Positions 49,571 through 59,283 are shown, counted from the stretch's first letter. The stretch is DNA of 64,000 nt from Mycobacterium simiae (GCF_010727605.1 NZ_AP022568.1:4092001-4156000), one strand, 5' to 3'. Made by a program: numbers and translations. Notes: generated from the sequence alone by a model not told the origin.

Positions 49571-49762
49571 TCAACAATTTTCGGCAGATCCCCGTCCCGT
49601 AACCACCGCGACCAGCAACCATCACGGTAAGCCGTGGGCGATCCCCGGGCAGGGCAATTGCGAGATCGAAATGTGGTGGGCGGACAGCTCATGCCGTTGG
49701 CGCCCAGTAAGACTGGGCGTGCGCGGCGGTGGGTGAGGTGAAATTGCCTGTGCCGCCGCGCG

Positions 49763-50914
49763 TTAGGAATGTGTCGAGTTGGTCTCGTGGGGAATCTCGA
49801 AGGTGAACTCGTGGTCGCAGATCCGGATGTGATCGCCGTCTTTGAGGGTGGCCGCGGACCGGATCCGCTGGTGTTGCACATGCACTCCGTTGGAGGACCG
49901 CAGGTCGTTGATGATGAAGCTGGTGCCGGTGTCGACGATGACGGCGTGATGGCGGCTGACGTTGGCGCTGGCCAGGATGATGTCGTTGTCGCTGAGGCGT
50001 CCGATCCTGGTCTCGGCGGCGCGCAGCGGGTAGCTGCGGCCCGACGCTTCGCGCAGATAGGCAAGCGGCTTTCCGGTGGGCACCTTGGTGCGCTGGTCGA
50101 GCAGGGTGATGGTGCCGACGGCCGTGGTGCGCGCGGATTTCTTGGCGTCCAGCGGCTCCTGGCGCAAGATCCGTTCGTTGAGGTCGCGCAGCGTCGGGCC
50201 CGGATCGATCCCGAGTTCCTCGGCGAGGATGGTCTTCACCCGGCGGTAGGCGGCCAGCGCATCGGACTGCCGGTCGGTCAAATAGTAGGCCGTGATCAAC
50301 TGGGCCCACAGCGGCTCGCGGTAGGGGTGCTCCGACGTCAGCGCTTCCAACTCGCTGATCACGGCGGCGGCGCGTCCGCAAGCGATTTCGGCCTCGGCCT
50401 TGGCGGTGTGAACCAGAATCTTCTCCTCGACCAACGAGGTGGCGAAGCTGTCGACGAATTGGAAGTCGTGCAGATCCTCGAGTACCGGCCCCCGCCATTG
50501 CGCCAGCGCCGCCGACAGGTGCTGGCTGGCTTGCTCGAACTGGTTGGCCGCGGCAGCATGCACACCCGCGGTCTTCTCCGTGATGAACCGCCCTAGATCG
50601 CAATTGGTTTCAGCCACGCTGAGCCGGTAGCCGGGTGGCGCCGCGGCCAGCGCCACCCGGGGGTCGATGCCCGCGCCGCCGAGCAGCTTGCGCAGATTCG
50701 ACACGTAGGAGTGGATGCTGGCCCGGGCGCCCGACGGCGGCTCGTCATCCCACAGGGCGGTGATGAGCCTTTCGATCCCGACCGGGCTGTTGCGGTTCAT
50801 CAGCAGCATGGCTAGCACGGCGCGCTGTTTGGGTGTGCCCAAGGGCACCAGCGTGCCGTCAACAGTCATCTCCAACGGCCCAAGAAGACCGAATTCGAGA
50901 CGTTTGTCTACCAT
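49763..50914 (-). CDS. embR: EmbR, SARP-type regulator with FHA domain
   Basis: 383 residues. OmpR-type winged helix (LEFGLLGPLEMTVDGTLVPLG to SIHSYVSNLRKLLGG, about 1 to 95), bacterial transcriptional activation domain (about 100 to 250), and a C-terminal FHA domain (RIGRLSDNDIILASANVSRHHAVI, DLRSSNGVHVQHQRI). EmbR binds phosphorylated PknH through the FHA domain and activates embCAB, linking the kinase to arabinan synthesis and ethambutol response. ATG at 50914. 231 bp separate its stop from the second kinase gene; that gap carries the kinase promoter. Confidence 0.95.
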   Translation of the reverse strand: MVDKRLEFGLLGPLEMTVDGTLVPLGTPKQRAVLAMLLMNRNSPVGIERLITALWDDEPPSGARASIHSYVSNLRKLLGGAGIDPRVALAAAPPGYRLSVAETNCDLGRFITEKTAGVHAAAANQFEQASQHLSAALAQWRGPVLEDLHDFQFVDSFATSLVEEKILVHTAKAEAEIACGRAAAVISELEALTSEHPYREPLWAQLITAYYLTDRQSDALAAYRRVKTILAEELGIDPGPTLRDLNERILRQEPLDAKKSARTTAVGTITLLDQRTKVPTGKPLAYLREASGRSYPLRAAETRIGRLSDNDIILASANVSRHHAVIVDTGTSFIINDLRSSNGVHVQHQRIRSAATLKDGDHIRICDHEFTFEIPHETNSTHS

Positions 50915-51149
50915 CGTCGCTTACCAGCCCTTCCGGGTTCGCTACGCGGCGTCGCCTGCCAATACCATGCCATTACCTGTCGGTGTGCTACTCATTGTGA
51001 TACCAACGCCGTCGATTCAGTCAAAACCGAATGCCCGGTGTGCCGCGGTAAGGCAACCGGTCGGCTGGATCCGGCACTGAAATGTCTTTCCCGGCACGCA
51101 AACCCAAGTAGCCGCGTACACCGGCCCGCCGGCCAGAAGGATCGGCGGC

Positions 51150-51830
51150 TCAGGTGGTGAACACCATCAATTGCTTACTGGCTCCCCACGCTTGCAGAAA
51201 CAGCGCCAGGGGGATCTGCTCGTCGCGGCCTTCGGGGCTGCCGCTGTCGTTGAGGTGTACCACCTCGTTGGCGGTATCGACACCGGTCACCACGACGGCG
51301 TGATCGCCGCGCGGATCACCGTTTTCGTCCTTGGTCTGCACCGGCTGGTGCCAGATCAACTCCGCGTTGACGCTGACGATCACTTTGTGGCCCTCACTCA
51401 ACTGTTGCTCGACGCCCTCGATGCCGGCGGCGACACCGTCCTGGGCGACATGGTCTTTGTTGGTGATGACGGCGTGGATCTTGTACAGCTTCAACAGTGT
51501 CGGGACATCGGCAAAACTGGTGCCCATCCCGGAGTTTGGGTTCTTGGTATTGGCCGGTGTCGTGTAGATCGAGCCCGGGTGCACGACACTCGGGGTGGCT
51601 TGGGCCCGCTTGATGATGGCGCGTTCCGAGGGTTCCTTGCCGGTGATCTGACCGATCACGTCGGCGCTCGACATCAATACGCAGTCATCGTATTTCTGGT
51701 AGCGCCAGTACTGCGCGGCGGCGGCGGGGTCTCCGTACATCGTGCCCGCGGCCGCCCCGGCGGGGGATGCCAGTCCCAGCGTGATGGCACTCGTGAGGAC
51801 GGCAAGGGCTGCGGTTTTGGCGATCTTCAT
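51150..51830 (-). CDS. Secreted C39-like cysteine peptidase
   Basis: 226 residues with a Sec signal peptide (MKIAKTAALAVLTSAITLGL, cleavage likely after AGA near 26 to 28). Fold recognition by eye: YQKYDDCVLMSSADVIGQI with candidate Cys50, GDHAVVVTGVD with His177, and HLNDSG with Asn194/Asp195, the order expected for peptidase C39-type papain folds. Substrate unknown. ATG at 51830 follows AAAGGGA; the longer frame to 51908 would bury the signal peptide. Position corresponds to Rv1268c. First in a run of exported proteins on the minus strand. Confidence 0.78.
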   Translation of the reverse strand: MKIAKTAALAVLTSAITLGLASPAGAAAGTMYGDPAAAAQYWRYQKYDDCVLMSSADVIGQITGKEPSERAIIKRAQATPSVVHPGSIYTTPANTKNPNSGMGTSFADVPTLLKLYKIHAVITNKDHVAQDGVAAGIEGVEQQLSEGHKVIVSVNAELIWHQPVQTKDENGDPRGDHAVVVTGVDTANEVVHLNDSGSPEGRDEQIPLALFLQAWGASKQLMVFTT

Positions 51831-51953
51831 GGTGGTCCCTTTCTCGGTCCGCCGTGTTGCGGGCGGGTTGAGAAAAGGGTCGGATCGTGGCCTAGCCGTT
51901 ATCTCCACGAATCCTTGGAGTGATCCGGGCGGGGCGGTCGCGGTTGGTTGCGG

Positions 51954-52322
51954 CTAATTGCAGGCCCACGTGTCGATGACGCCCCCACCAAGTTTGGTCA
52001 GCGCGTCGCGCATCGCCGAGGCCAGGGTGGGTCCGACGCCACCTTGGAAGGCCCGGCCGTTGGTCGCGACGGCGCCGCAATCGGTGAAGCTGGTGAGTAC
52101 TTTGCAATCCCGGTAAGCGCAGTTCTTGACCGCGGTGACTTCGGCTGCCGCTCGGGTCGGGTAGTCCCAGGCGCGGCCCCAGGAACCGTTGCTGGAGTAG
52201 GCAATTGCGCCGTGATCGTCGGCGGCGCCGGCCACCGGCGCCAGCCCGACGCCGATGGCGGCGGCGCTGACGATACCGGCGGCGGCCAGAATGAACCGCC
52301 GTCGACGAGTAATCATCCTCAT
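51954..52322 (-). CDS. Small secreted protein, DUF4189-like (Rv1269c-like)
   Basis: 122 residues with a signal peptide (RRRRFILAAAGIVSAAAIGV, ending VAGA). The mature part has the pattern AIAYSSNGSWGRAWDYPTRAAAEVTAVKNC with paired cysteines (NCAYRDC, DCGA, and a C-terminal WACN), typical of DUF4189 exported proteins. Function unknown. ATG at 52322 follows AAAGGA. Confidence 0.85.
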   Translation of the reverse strand: MRMITRRRRFILAAAGIVSAAAIGVGLAPVAGAADDHGAIAYSSNGSWGRAWDYPTRAAAEVTAVKNCAYRDCKVLTSFTDCGAVATNGRAFQGGVGPTLASAMRDALTKLGGGVIDTWACN

Positions 52323-52400
52323 TGGTGATTCCTTTCCGAATGCCGGCGGTCCGGCGGTTGCAGCGGATTGCGATTCACGGTGGTGCACCGGGCCGAACGG

Positions 52401-53135
52401 TCAGCTGGGTTTGGTCGCGGTGACGGTCTTGCCCCAGTCGGACATGGTCAGCGTCACCGAGGTGTCATTCGTCGGGTGGATCTGAAGCTGCACGAGATGC
52501 GAGGAGCCGTCGGAGGCGATCCAGACCGTGGTGGGTACCGTCGTGACACTTTCGGCCGTCAGCTTGGATCCGGCCAGCGTGGCGATGTCGTCGGCGGAGG
52601 AGTTGCCGGTGATCTTGGTGGTCGCGACGCCATTGACCTGTTCGGTGCCCGCCACCGAGCCGCCCTGGAGCTTGGCCAGCACGTTGGCCAGCCCCTTGTT
52701 GGGGTCGAGCAGCACCGAGACGTTGTAGATCGAGGCGCCGTTACCGAAGTCGGTGTAGGTGCCGGGTTGTCCCAGGTCGGAATACAGGTGTCCGTCAATG
52801 TAGACGAACTTTGCCTCTTGGGGCGTCTTGCCGACGATTAGCGACGCGTTGCCAGTGGCCACGGTCTGCGGTGTGTTGGAGATGTCACCCTCGAGTTTGG
52901 TCACCCGCAGGTTCGGGACGTCACCCTGCACGGTCACGGTCACGTGCATCCCGGTGACCTTGGCCATCGCGTCGGCGGCCTGCTTGAGCAACGTGGCCGC
53001 TTCGCTGCTCGACGTGGTGGCGGTCGTCCCCGGCGGCTTGCCGCTGTTCGAGTTGCCCGAACAGCCACCGATAACGAGGACCAGGGCGAGCGCGGCGGCC
53101 GCGGCGGCGGTGACGGTGCGAGGCGAGAGCTTCAT
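52401..53135 (-). CDS. lprA: LprA, LppX/LprAFG-family lipoprotein
   Basis: 244 residues, same length as Rv1270c. The lipobox VIGGC has its Cys at 25. The mature domain is the LprG/LppX fold that binds acylated lipids: VPNLRVTKLEGDISNTPQTVAT, GTYTDFGNGASIYNVSVLLDP, VPTTVWIASDGSSHLVQLQ. LprA of M. tuberculosis is a TLR2 agonist. AAGGAG lies 6 nt before the ATG at 53135 and directly abuts another ATG at 53141, so 53135 is the better start. Confidence 0.95.
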   Translation of the reverse strand: MKLSPRTVTAAAAAALALVLVIGGCSGNSNSGKPPGTTATTSSSEAATLLKQAADAMAKVTGMHVTVTVQGDVPNLRVTKLEGDISNTPQTVATGNASLIVGKTPQEAKFVYIDGHLYSDLGQPGTYTDFGNGASIYNVSVLLDPNKGLANVLAKLQGGSVAGTEQVNGVATTKITGNSSADDIATLAGSKLTAESVTTVPTTVWIASDGSSHLVQLQIHPTNDTSVTLTMSDWGKTVTATKPS

Positions 53136-53365
53136 CGACATCTCCTTGAGGGATCGGCCACGGCTGCTTCTTGAATAGCAAATCGCGGTGCAGCAGAGCA
53201 ACAGCGGGGGGCCAGGATGGCCGCGACGAATTGCTCTGATTAATGCGGAATTTCACTCGTGCCGGTCACGGGTTCAGGTCCCGACCCGCCCGGATCGCGG
53301 CGCTAGCAATGGTGAATGGGGGGATCCCGGCGACCGAGATCCCCCCATTCGGGTTGGTGAGCGAT

Positions 53366-53701
53366 TTAGGTGAGTTGCGAGGCATACTGCGGGCAGTAGG
53401 CCTTGGTCGCGTCCACGACGAAGTAGGCCGCCTGGTGACTGGTCAGGTTGGTCTGCTTGAGGACTTCGGTGGCGACGTCGGTCCCGGTCTTGCCGGAAGC
53501 CAGCTCCCGGCACACCTGGTGGCCTTCCCGGACCGCTTCGGCGGGGGAGCTGAAGGAGATGCCGAGGTTGTCCATCTGGGAGATGAACGCGTCGTCGGCG
53601 GTGGTGGCCGCGGCGGTGCCGGCGGTGCCCAGTGCGACAAGGCCGATGGCGGCGGCGCCGATCATGGTGCTGGCAACGGTCTTGATGCGGTGAGTGAACA
53701 T
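53366..53701 (-). CDS. Small secreted DUF732 protein (Rv1271c-like)
   Basis: 111 residues with a signal peptide (STMIGAAAIGLVALGTAGTA, ending AAA). The mature part is a typical DUF732 helical domain (DDAFISQMDNLGISFSSPAEAV, GHQVCRELASGKTG) with two cysteines. Function unknown. ATG at 53701 follows AAAGGA. Sits between lprA and the ABC exporter pair. Confidence 0.88.
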   Translation of the reverse strand: MFTHRIKTVASTMIGAAAIGLVALGTAGTAAATTADDAFISQMDNLGISFSSPAEAVREGHQVCRELASGKTGTDVATEVLKQTNLTSHQAAYFVVDATKAYCPQYASQLT

Positions 53702-53819
53702 TGCTGTGATCCTTTTCAGGTTCGGTTGGGGTGCTGATGCGACTAGGTTCAGCCCCGCGCCTAAATGGATCCTCAATAACTTCTTGGCGTCGTTTCAGTA
53801 ACGCCTCAGGTCGGCCGAA

Positions 53820-55712
53820 CTAGGCCTGGCTCATTGCGTAATAGGCGCCCCGCCGCGCCATGAGGTCGGCGTGATTGCCCTGCTCGACGATACGCCCGGC
53901 CTCGAGCACGACGATGAGGTCGGCGCCGCGGATCGTCGAAAGCCGGTGTGCGATAACGAAACTCGTGCGATCCCGGCGAAGTTCGCGCATCGCGCGTTGA
54001 ATCAGCGCCTCGGTGCGGGTGTCCACCGAGCTGGTGGCTTCGTCGAGGATCAGCAGTTGCGGGCGGGCGAGGAATGCGCGCGCGATTGTGATCAGCTGCT
54101 TCTCGCCGGCGCTGATGTTGTCGCCGCCTCCGCTGATCCGGGTCTGGTAGCCGTTCGGCAGCGTGTGCACGAAGCGGTCCACGTAGGCCGCGGCGGCTGC
54201 CTCGATCACCTCGTCGGGGCCGGCGTCGGGTCGTCCGTAGGCGATGTTCTCGGCGATGGTCCCGTCGAACAGCCAGGTGTCCTGCAGCACCATGCCGATG
54301 CGTGAGCGCAGGGTCTGTCTGCTCACGGTGGTGATGTCGACGCCGTCGACCAGGATGCGTCCGGAATCGGGTTCGTAGAACCGCATCAGCAGGTTCACCA
54401 GCGTGGTTTTGCCGGCTCCGGTCGGCCCGACGATCGCCACGGTGCTGCCCGGCTCTGCCGTCATCGACACGTCGTGGATGACTGGAGTGCCGGGCTGGTA
54501 GGCAAAGCTGACCTGCGCAAACTCGACCCGCCCGGCTGCGGGCGGACCGTTGGGCTGGGGTCGCGCGGTTGTCCCCGGCGGGTCCGGTGTTTCCTCGGGC
54601 TCGTCGAGCAGGGCGAACACCCGCTCCGCGCTGGCCACCCCGGACTGCAGGGTGTTGTACATCCCGGCCACCTGGCTCACGGGCGTGTTGAACTGGCGGA
54701 CGTACTGGATGAATGCCTGAATGCTGCCGAGGGTGATCTGTCCGGTCGCCACCTGCAGCCCGCCGAGCACCGCAACCGCGACGTAGCCCAGGTTGCCGAT
54801 GAACGTCGTGGCCGGTGCCACCAGGCCGGCGAAGAACTGCGATCCGAAGCTTGCGTCGTAGACGTCGTCGTTGAGGGTGCGGAATCGGTCCCGCGCCGCG
54901 GCCCGGTGACCGAACGTCTTGACGACGGTGAATCCGCTGTAGGTCTCTTCGATGTGGGCGTTGAGGCGGCCGATGCTGGTCCACTGTGCCACGAACAGCC
55001 GGTGCGACCGGCGGCCGATCGCCCGGGTCGCCAGCAGCGAGAGCGGCACGGTCAGCAGCGTGATCAGGGTCAGCGGCGGCGAGATGGACAGCATCATCGC
55101 CAGTACTGCCACCACGGTCAGCAACGCCGTGAGTAGCTGACTGATCGTCATCGACAGCGACGATTGGACGTTGTCGATGTCGTTGGTCATCCGGCTCAGC
55201 AGCTCGCCGCGCAGCCGCCCGTCGAAGTACGACAGCGGCAACCGGTGGACTTTGTCTTCGACGTCGTTGCGCAGCGCGACCATGGTGCGTTGCAGTGTCA
55301 CGTTGAGCAACCGCGATTGCGCCCAAACAAGCAGTGCGGCAACCAGGTACATCGACAACGCGATGGCCAACGTTTGCGCCACGGCACCGAAGTCCACTCC
55401 GCGGCCGGGTACCACGTTCATCCCGGACAACAGGTCGGCGAAGGTGGTTTGACCGCGAGCGCGGGCCTGGGCAACGGCCTGCGCCTTGGTGATCCCCGCG
55501 GGCAGGCCGCGTCCGATCACCCCGTTGAAGAGTAGATCCGTGGCGTGGCCGAGGATTCGCGGCACGACAACCCCGATGGCGGTGCCGGCCAGGCCCAGGG
55601 CGATCACCGCGATGCTCAGGTTTCGTTGTGGTGCAAGTCGTCGCACCAGTCGCGCGGCGGTACTCCAGAAGTCGCGCGACCGGGTCACCGGGGTGGCTCG
55701 AGTGGTCGTCAC
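53820..55712 (-). CDS. ABC exporter half-transporter (Rv1272c-like)
   Basis: 630 residues: six-helix membrane domain (about 25 to 350) and ATPase (about 375 to 625) with Walker [11 protein letters not shown], signature [14 protein letters not shown] and Walker [17 protein letters not shown]. MsbA-like; the M. tuberculosis homologue has been linked to lipid movement. The start overlaps the stop of the upstream half-transporter, so the two gene products almost certainly form a heterodimer. Confidence 0.94.
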   Translation of the reverse strand: MTTTRATPVTRSRDFWSTAARLVRRLAPQRNLSIAVIALGLAGTAIGVVVPRILGHATDLLFNGVIGRGLPAGITKAQAVAQARARGQTTFADLLSGMNVVPGRGVDFGAVAQTLAIALSMYLVAALLVWAQSRLLNVTLQRTMVALRNDVEDKVHRLPLSYFDGRLRGELLSRMTNDIDNVQSSLSMTISQLLTALLTVVAVLAMMLSISPPLTLITLLTVPLSLLATRAIGRRSHRLFVAQWTSIGRLNAHIEETYSGFTVVKTFGHRAAARDRFRTLNDDVYDASFGSQFFAGLVAPATTFIGNLGYVAVAVLGGLQVATGQITLGSIQAFIQYVRQFNTPVSQVAGMYNTLQSGVASAERVFALLDEPEETPDPPGTTARPQPNGPPAAGRVEFAQVSFAYQPGTPVIHDVSMTAEPGSTVAIVGPTGAGKTTLVNLLMRFYEPDSGRILVDGVDITTVSRQTLRSRIGMVLQDTWLFDGTIAENIAYGRPDAGPDEVIEAAAAAYVDRFVHTLPNGYQTRISGGGDNISAGEKQLITIARAFLARPQLLILDEATSSVDTRTEALIQRAMRELRRDRTSFVIAHRLSTIRGADLIVVLEAGRIVEQGNHADLMARRGAYYAMSQA

Positions 55713-57475
55713 GGGATGTCCCCGACGTGGTCGGATCGCACCGCGTCCACCGACTGCGAGTCGGCGAATTCCGCGTAGGCGCGGCAGGAGCCGAGCAGCG
55801 ACTCATGCGTGCCCGAGCCGACCAACTGCCCGTCGTCTATGACGACGATGTGATCGGCCCGCGAAGCCGTCGAAATCCGCTGCGTGACAACGATGGTGGT
55901 GGCATTACCGGCGACCTCTCGCAACGCGGCGCGGACCCGCGCCTCGGTATGCACGTCCAGCGCGGAGAACGCGTCATCGAACAAATAGATCGCCGGGCTG
56001 CGGATCACGGCCCGGGCTATCGCCAGCCGCTGCCGTTGGCCACCGGAGAAGTTCATGCCGGCCTGGGCGACGCGCATCTGCAGCCCGTCGGGGTGTGCGC
56101 GGACGAAATCGTCGGCCGCGGCCACCCGCAACGCTTCCCACATGTCGTCGTCGGTCACCGCCTGGTCCGGCGTAGCGCCCATTCGCAGGTTCTCGGCCAA
56201 CGTGCCGGCGAAGAGATAGCCACGCTGCGGCACCAATCCGATTGCCGCCCAAAGTCGTTCAATGTCGTAGTCGCGGACGTCGAGGTCGTCGAGGCGCACC
56301 GCCCCGGCGGTCACGTCGTAGAGCCGGCAGATCAGCGACACCAGCGTCGATTTGCCCGAGCCGGTGCTGCCGACGATTGCGGTGGTGGTGCCGGGTCGGG
56401 CGGTCAGCGAAATCTGGTGCAGCACTGGCCGCTCGGCGCCCGGGTAGGTGAATGCCGCAGCATCCAAGCGCACCACGCCGGTGATTCCGTGCGCCGGAAG
56501 CTTCGGCTGCTGCGGGCTTGCGACGGCGGCCCGCGTCGACATCACTTCGGTGATTCGCTCGGCACACACCGACGCCCGCGGCAACACCACCAGCGTCATT
56601 GTCGCGACCAGCACGGCCATCAGGATCTGGGTGAAGTACGCGAGGAACGCGGTGAGCGAACCGACCTGCATCTGCCCGCGATCGATGCGCAGCCCGCCGA
56701 ACCAGACCAGCGCGACGCTGGACAGGTTGATGGTCAGCGTCGTCACCGGCAACATCAGCGCTTGCCAGTTGCCGGCCGTCAGGGCCGCATTCGACAGGGC
56801 GGCGTTGGCGCGAGCAAACCGGTCGCGCTCAAAGGCTTCGCGGGTGAACGCCCGAACTACCCGCACCCCGGACAACTGGTCGCGCATTACCCTGTTGATG
56901 CCGTCGATCAGCGCCTGCATGCTGCGGAACAGTGGCAGCATGTGCGACATGATCCAGTAGTTGGCCACACCCAGCACCGGGACGCTGACCAGCAGCAGCC
57001 AGGTCAGCGCGGCCTCCTGGTGGATGGCCATGAAGATTCCACCGACACACATGATCGGCGCGGTCACCAGCACCGTACCGGTCATCTGCACCAGGTACTG
57101 GATCTGCCGAACGTCGTTGGTGCTGCGGGTGAGCAGCGTCGGGGCGCCGAATCGGGCGGTCTCGCGTTCGGAGAACGTGGTGACATGTTCGAACATGGCC
57201 AGGCGCAGGTCGCGGCCGAACCCCATCCCGGTGCGGGACCCGAAGTAGGTGGCGCCCATCGAACACAGCACCTGCAGCCCGGTGACTGCCAGCATGAGGA
57301 CGCCGAGCCTGACGATCGTCGCGGTATCACTCTTGGCGACGCCGTCGTCGATGATCGCGGCGTTGAGCGTCGGCAGGTACAGCGTTGCCAGGGTGCTGAT
57401 CGTTTGGAGCATCAGCAGCGCCGCCACCAGCCGGCGGTACGGCCGGATGTACTGGCGCAGCAGTGCCAGAAGCAT
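55709..57475 (-). CDS. ABC exporter half-transporter (Rv1273c-like)
   Basis: 588 residues (582 in Rv1273c). Membrane domain (about 1 to 315) and ATPase with Walker [11 protein letters not shown], signature [14 protein letters not shown] and Walker [15 protein letters not shown]; the Glu after the Walker B Asp is replaced by Asp (DDAF), so this site may be catalytically degenerate as in other heterodimeric exporters. ATG at 57475 is preferred to the GTG at 57559 because the protein then begins [13 protein letters not shown] like Rv1273c. Overlaps its partner by 4 bp. Confidence 0.94.
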   Translation of the reverse strand: MLLALLRQYIRPYRRLVAALLMLQTISTLATLYLPTLNAAIIDDGVAKSDTATIVRLGVLMLAVTGLQVLCSMGATYFGSRTGMGFGRDLRLAMFEHVTTFSERETARFGAPTLLTRSTNDVRQIQYLVQMTGTVLVTAPIMCVGGIFMAIHQEAALTWLLLVSVPVLGVANYWIMSHMLPLFRSMQALIDGINRVMRDQLSGVRVVRAFTREAFERDRFARANAALSNAALTAGNWQALMLPVTTLTINLSSVALVWFGGLRIDRGQMQVGSLTAFLAYFTQILMAVLVATMTLVVLPRASVCAERITEVMSTRAAVASPQQPKLPAHGITGVVRLDAAAFTYPGAERPVLHQISLTARPGTTTAIVGSTGSGKSTLVSLICRLYDVTAGAVRLDDLDVRDYDIERLWAAIGLVPQRGYLFAGTLAENLRMGATPDQAVTDDDMWEALRVAAADDFVRAHPDGLQMRVAQAGMNFSGGQRQRLAIARAVIRSPAIYLFDDAFSALDVHTEARVRAALREVAGNATTIVVTQRISTASRADHIVVIDDGQLVGSGTHESLLGSCRAYAEFADSQSVDAVRSDHVGDIP

Positions 57476-57610
57476 TGGGTAACTGTCGCATATGGCGCGC
57501 GGCGTGGTGGCGCGCACCGCCGGGCGGTTGCGTGCGGGAGCGGTATCCGGCAAACGCACCGAAACGCCTGCTCAGGTGGCGTGTCGGTGGTTGACCCGCG
57601 GGGCTGCCGC

Positions 57611-57616
57611 TACAGT
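57611..57616 (+). promoter_or_regulatory. -10 element of lprB
   Basis: TACAGT, with transcription predicted to start near 57622. This gives either a leaderless GTG start at 57622 or a leader of about 39 nt for the GTG at 57661. Confidence 0.4.
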
Positions 57617-57660
57617 GCATCGTGTGGACCAGCAGCAAGCCGAGCGGAAGCAGGGTAGCG

Positions 57661-58212
57661 GTGCATCGTAACCTCGCGGCGCTGGCCATGGCGGCCGTGA
57701 CGATTCTGGTCCCGTCGGTGGCGGGCTGTTCCGGTTCCGGTGACAACAAGCCGGGAAGCACGTCGTCGTCGGCTCCCGGCGACGCCGAGGGGCATCATGG
57801 GCCGATGTTTCCGCAGTGCGGTGGCGTCAGCGATCAGACGGTGGCGGAACTGACGAAGGTGAGCGGGCTGATCAACACCGCGCGTAACTCCGTGGGCTGC
57901 CAGTGGCTGGCCGGGGGCGGCATTCTCGGACCGCACTTCTCTTTCTCCTGGTATCGCGGCAGCCCGATCGGACGCGAGCGCAAGACTGAGGAGCTATCCC
58001 GCGCCACGGTCGACGACATCACCATCAACGGCCACAGCGGCTTCATTGCGGTTGGCAACGAGCCGAACCTGGGCGACTCGTTGTGTGAGGTCGGAATCCA
58101 GTTCCAGGACGACTTCATCGAGTGGTCGATCAGCTTCAGCCAGAAACCCTTCCCGCCGCCGTGTGACATCGCCCGAGAACTGACTCGGCAATCGATTGCG
58201 AACTCGAAATGA
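57661..58212 (+). CDS. lprB: LprB, lipoprotein
   Basis: 183 residues. The signal peptide MHRNLAALAMAAVTILVPSV ends in a VAGC lipobox. The mature protein carries CGGVSDQTVAELTKVSGLIN, GCQWLAGGGILGPHFSFSWY and RERKTEELSRATV, as in Rv1274. Contains a DUF3558-type domain shared with the next gene. GTG at 57661 is chosen for a normal signal peptide; GTG at 57622 remains possible. Coupled to lprC by an ATGA overlap. Confidence 0.92.
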   Translation: MHRNLAALAMAAVTILVPSVAGCSGSGDNKPGSTSSSAPGDAEGHHGPMFPQCGGVSDQTVAELTKVSGLINTARNSVGCQWLAGGGILGPHFSFSWYRGSPIGRERKTEELSRATVDDITINGHSGFIAVGNEPNLGDSLCEVGIQFQDDFIEWSISFSQKPFPPPCDIARELTRQSIANSK

Positions 58213-58757
58213 TGACAAGACGCATCCGAACGGCGGTAGTCGTTTTGCTCGCCACGCTGGTCGTGCTGACCGGTTGCTCGAGGTCGATCGGCGGTAACGC
58301 CGTCAAGGCGGGTTCGGGCAGTGTGCCGCGCAACAACAACTCCCAACAGCAATATCCGAATTTGCTCAAGGAGTGTGAGGTCTTGACCAGTGACATCCTG
58401 GCCAAGACCGTAGGTGCGGACCCGCTGGATATTCAGAGCACGTTCGTCGGGGCGATCTGCCGCTGGCAGGCGGCCAACCCCGCCGGTCTGATCGACATCA
58501 CCCGGTTCTGGTTCGAGCAGGGCAGCCTGAGCGAAGAGCGCAAGGTGGCCGACTTCCTCAAGTACAAGGTGGAAAGCCGGGCGATCGCGGGCGTGAATTC
58601 GATCGTGATGCGTCCGGACGATCCGAACGGCGCGTGTGGCGTGGCCAGCGACGCCGCCGGGGTGGTCGGCTGGTGGGTCAACCCTCAGGCGCCCGGTATC
58701 GATGCGTGCGGTCAGGCCATCAAGCTGATGGAGCTGACGCTGTCGACGAACTCCTAG
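58209..58757 (+). CDS. lprC: LprC, lipoprotein
   Basis: 182 residues. The signal peptide has the lipobox LTGC (residues 22 to 25), followed by SRSIGGNAVKAGSGSVPRNN, as in Rv1275. The mature DUF3558-type domain has ECEVLTSDILAKTVGADPLDI, CRWQAANPAGLIDITRFWFEQG, and a GACGVASDAAG Cys segment. Paralogue of lprB and overlapping it by 4 bp. Function unknown. Converges on the SixA gene with 6 bp between. Confidence 0.92.
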   Translation: MMTRRIRTAVVVLLATLVVLTGCSRSIGGNAVKAGSGSVPRNNNSQQQYPNLLKECEVLTSDILAKTVGADPLDIQSTFVGAICRWQAANPAGLIDITRFWFEQGSLSEERKVADFLKYKVESRAIAGVNSIVMRPDDPNGACGVASDAAGVVGWWVNPQAPGIDACGQAIKLMELTLSTNS

Positions 58758-58763
58758 CGGGGT

Positions 58764-59270
58764 TCAGCGCGGAACGTGGAAGCCGGTCAACGCGGCGCTG
58801 CCGAGTTGTACGTCTTTCCAGTCGCCGGCCACGTGCAGCACTGCGATTCCCGACGTCGGGTATTTCTCCGAAATACGTTGGATGGCAGCATTATCGGTGT
58901 CTTCGCCACCCGCCAGGCCCAGCGCCAGGGCGGACATCGTCGGTTCATGTCCGACCACGAGCAGGGTGTGGACCGTGTCGGCCACGCCGTTGATTTCGTC
59001 GATCATCGTCCCCGGGGTGGTGTGGTAAAGGCGTTCACGGTACTGCACCGGGGCCTCGATGCCCGTGTGTGCCAGTGTCTGCCGGGCGCGGTTTGCCGTG
59101 GAGCACAGCACGAAGTCGATGCTCGGCTGGTTGGCACGCAGCCAGTCCCCGCCCAGCCCCGCTTCCCGAATGCCGCGCGGCGCCAATGGGCGGTCATGGT
59201 CGGCGACGCCCGGCGGGTAGCCGGATTTCGCATGCCGCATCAGCAACAGCGTGCGCTGAGTTTCGCTCAC
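58764..59270 (-). CDS. SixA-type phosphohistidine phosphatase, histidine phosphatase family (Rv1276c-like)
   Basis: 168 residues. The phospho-accepting His is in LLLMRHAKSGYP, the SixA variant of the RHG motif; DHDRPLAPRGIREA, CSTANRARQT and LLVVGHEPTMSALA complete the fold. GTG at 59270 has TAACGT 7 nt upstream (leaderless). The GTG at 59279 overlaps that hexamer and is unlikely. Substrate protein unknown. Confidence 0.92.
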   Translation of the reverse strand: MSETQRTLLLMRHAKSGYPPGVADHDRPLAPRGIREAGLGGDWLRANQPSIDFVLCSTANRARQTLAHTGIEAPVQYRERLYHTTPGTMIDEINGVADTVHTLLVVGHEPTMSALALGLAGGEDTDNAAIQRISEKYPTSGIAVLHVAGDWKDVQLGSAALTGFHVPR

Positions 59271-59277
59271 CCGCTTC

Positions 59278-59283
59278 ACGTTA
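59278..59283 (-). promoter_or_regulatory. -10 element of the SixA gene (leaderless)
   Basis: TAACGT on the minus strand, 7 nt before the GTG at 59270. It lies in the 21-bp gap behind the HNH gene on the same strand. Confidence 0.45.

Noticed and set aside
53806..55806. Open frame of 666 codons on the minus strand in another frame of the ABC exporter
   Set aside because: The alternative frame (53820 to 55712) has Walker motifs and membrane helices; this one is Arg/Ala/Pro-rich with none.
55709..57475. Degenerate Walker B (DDAF) of the Rv1273c-like exporter as a sign of a pseudogene
   Set aside because: One degenerate site is normal in heterodimeric ABC exporters and the gene is otherwise intact and coupled to its partner.
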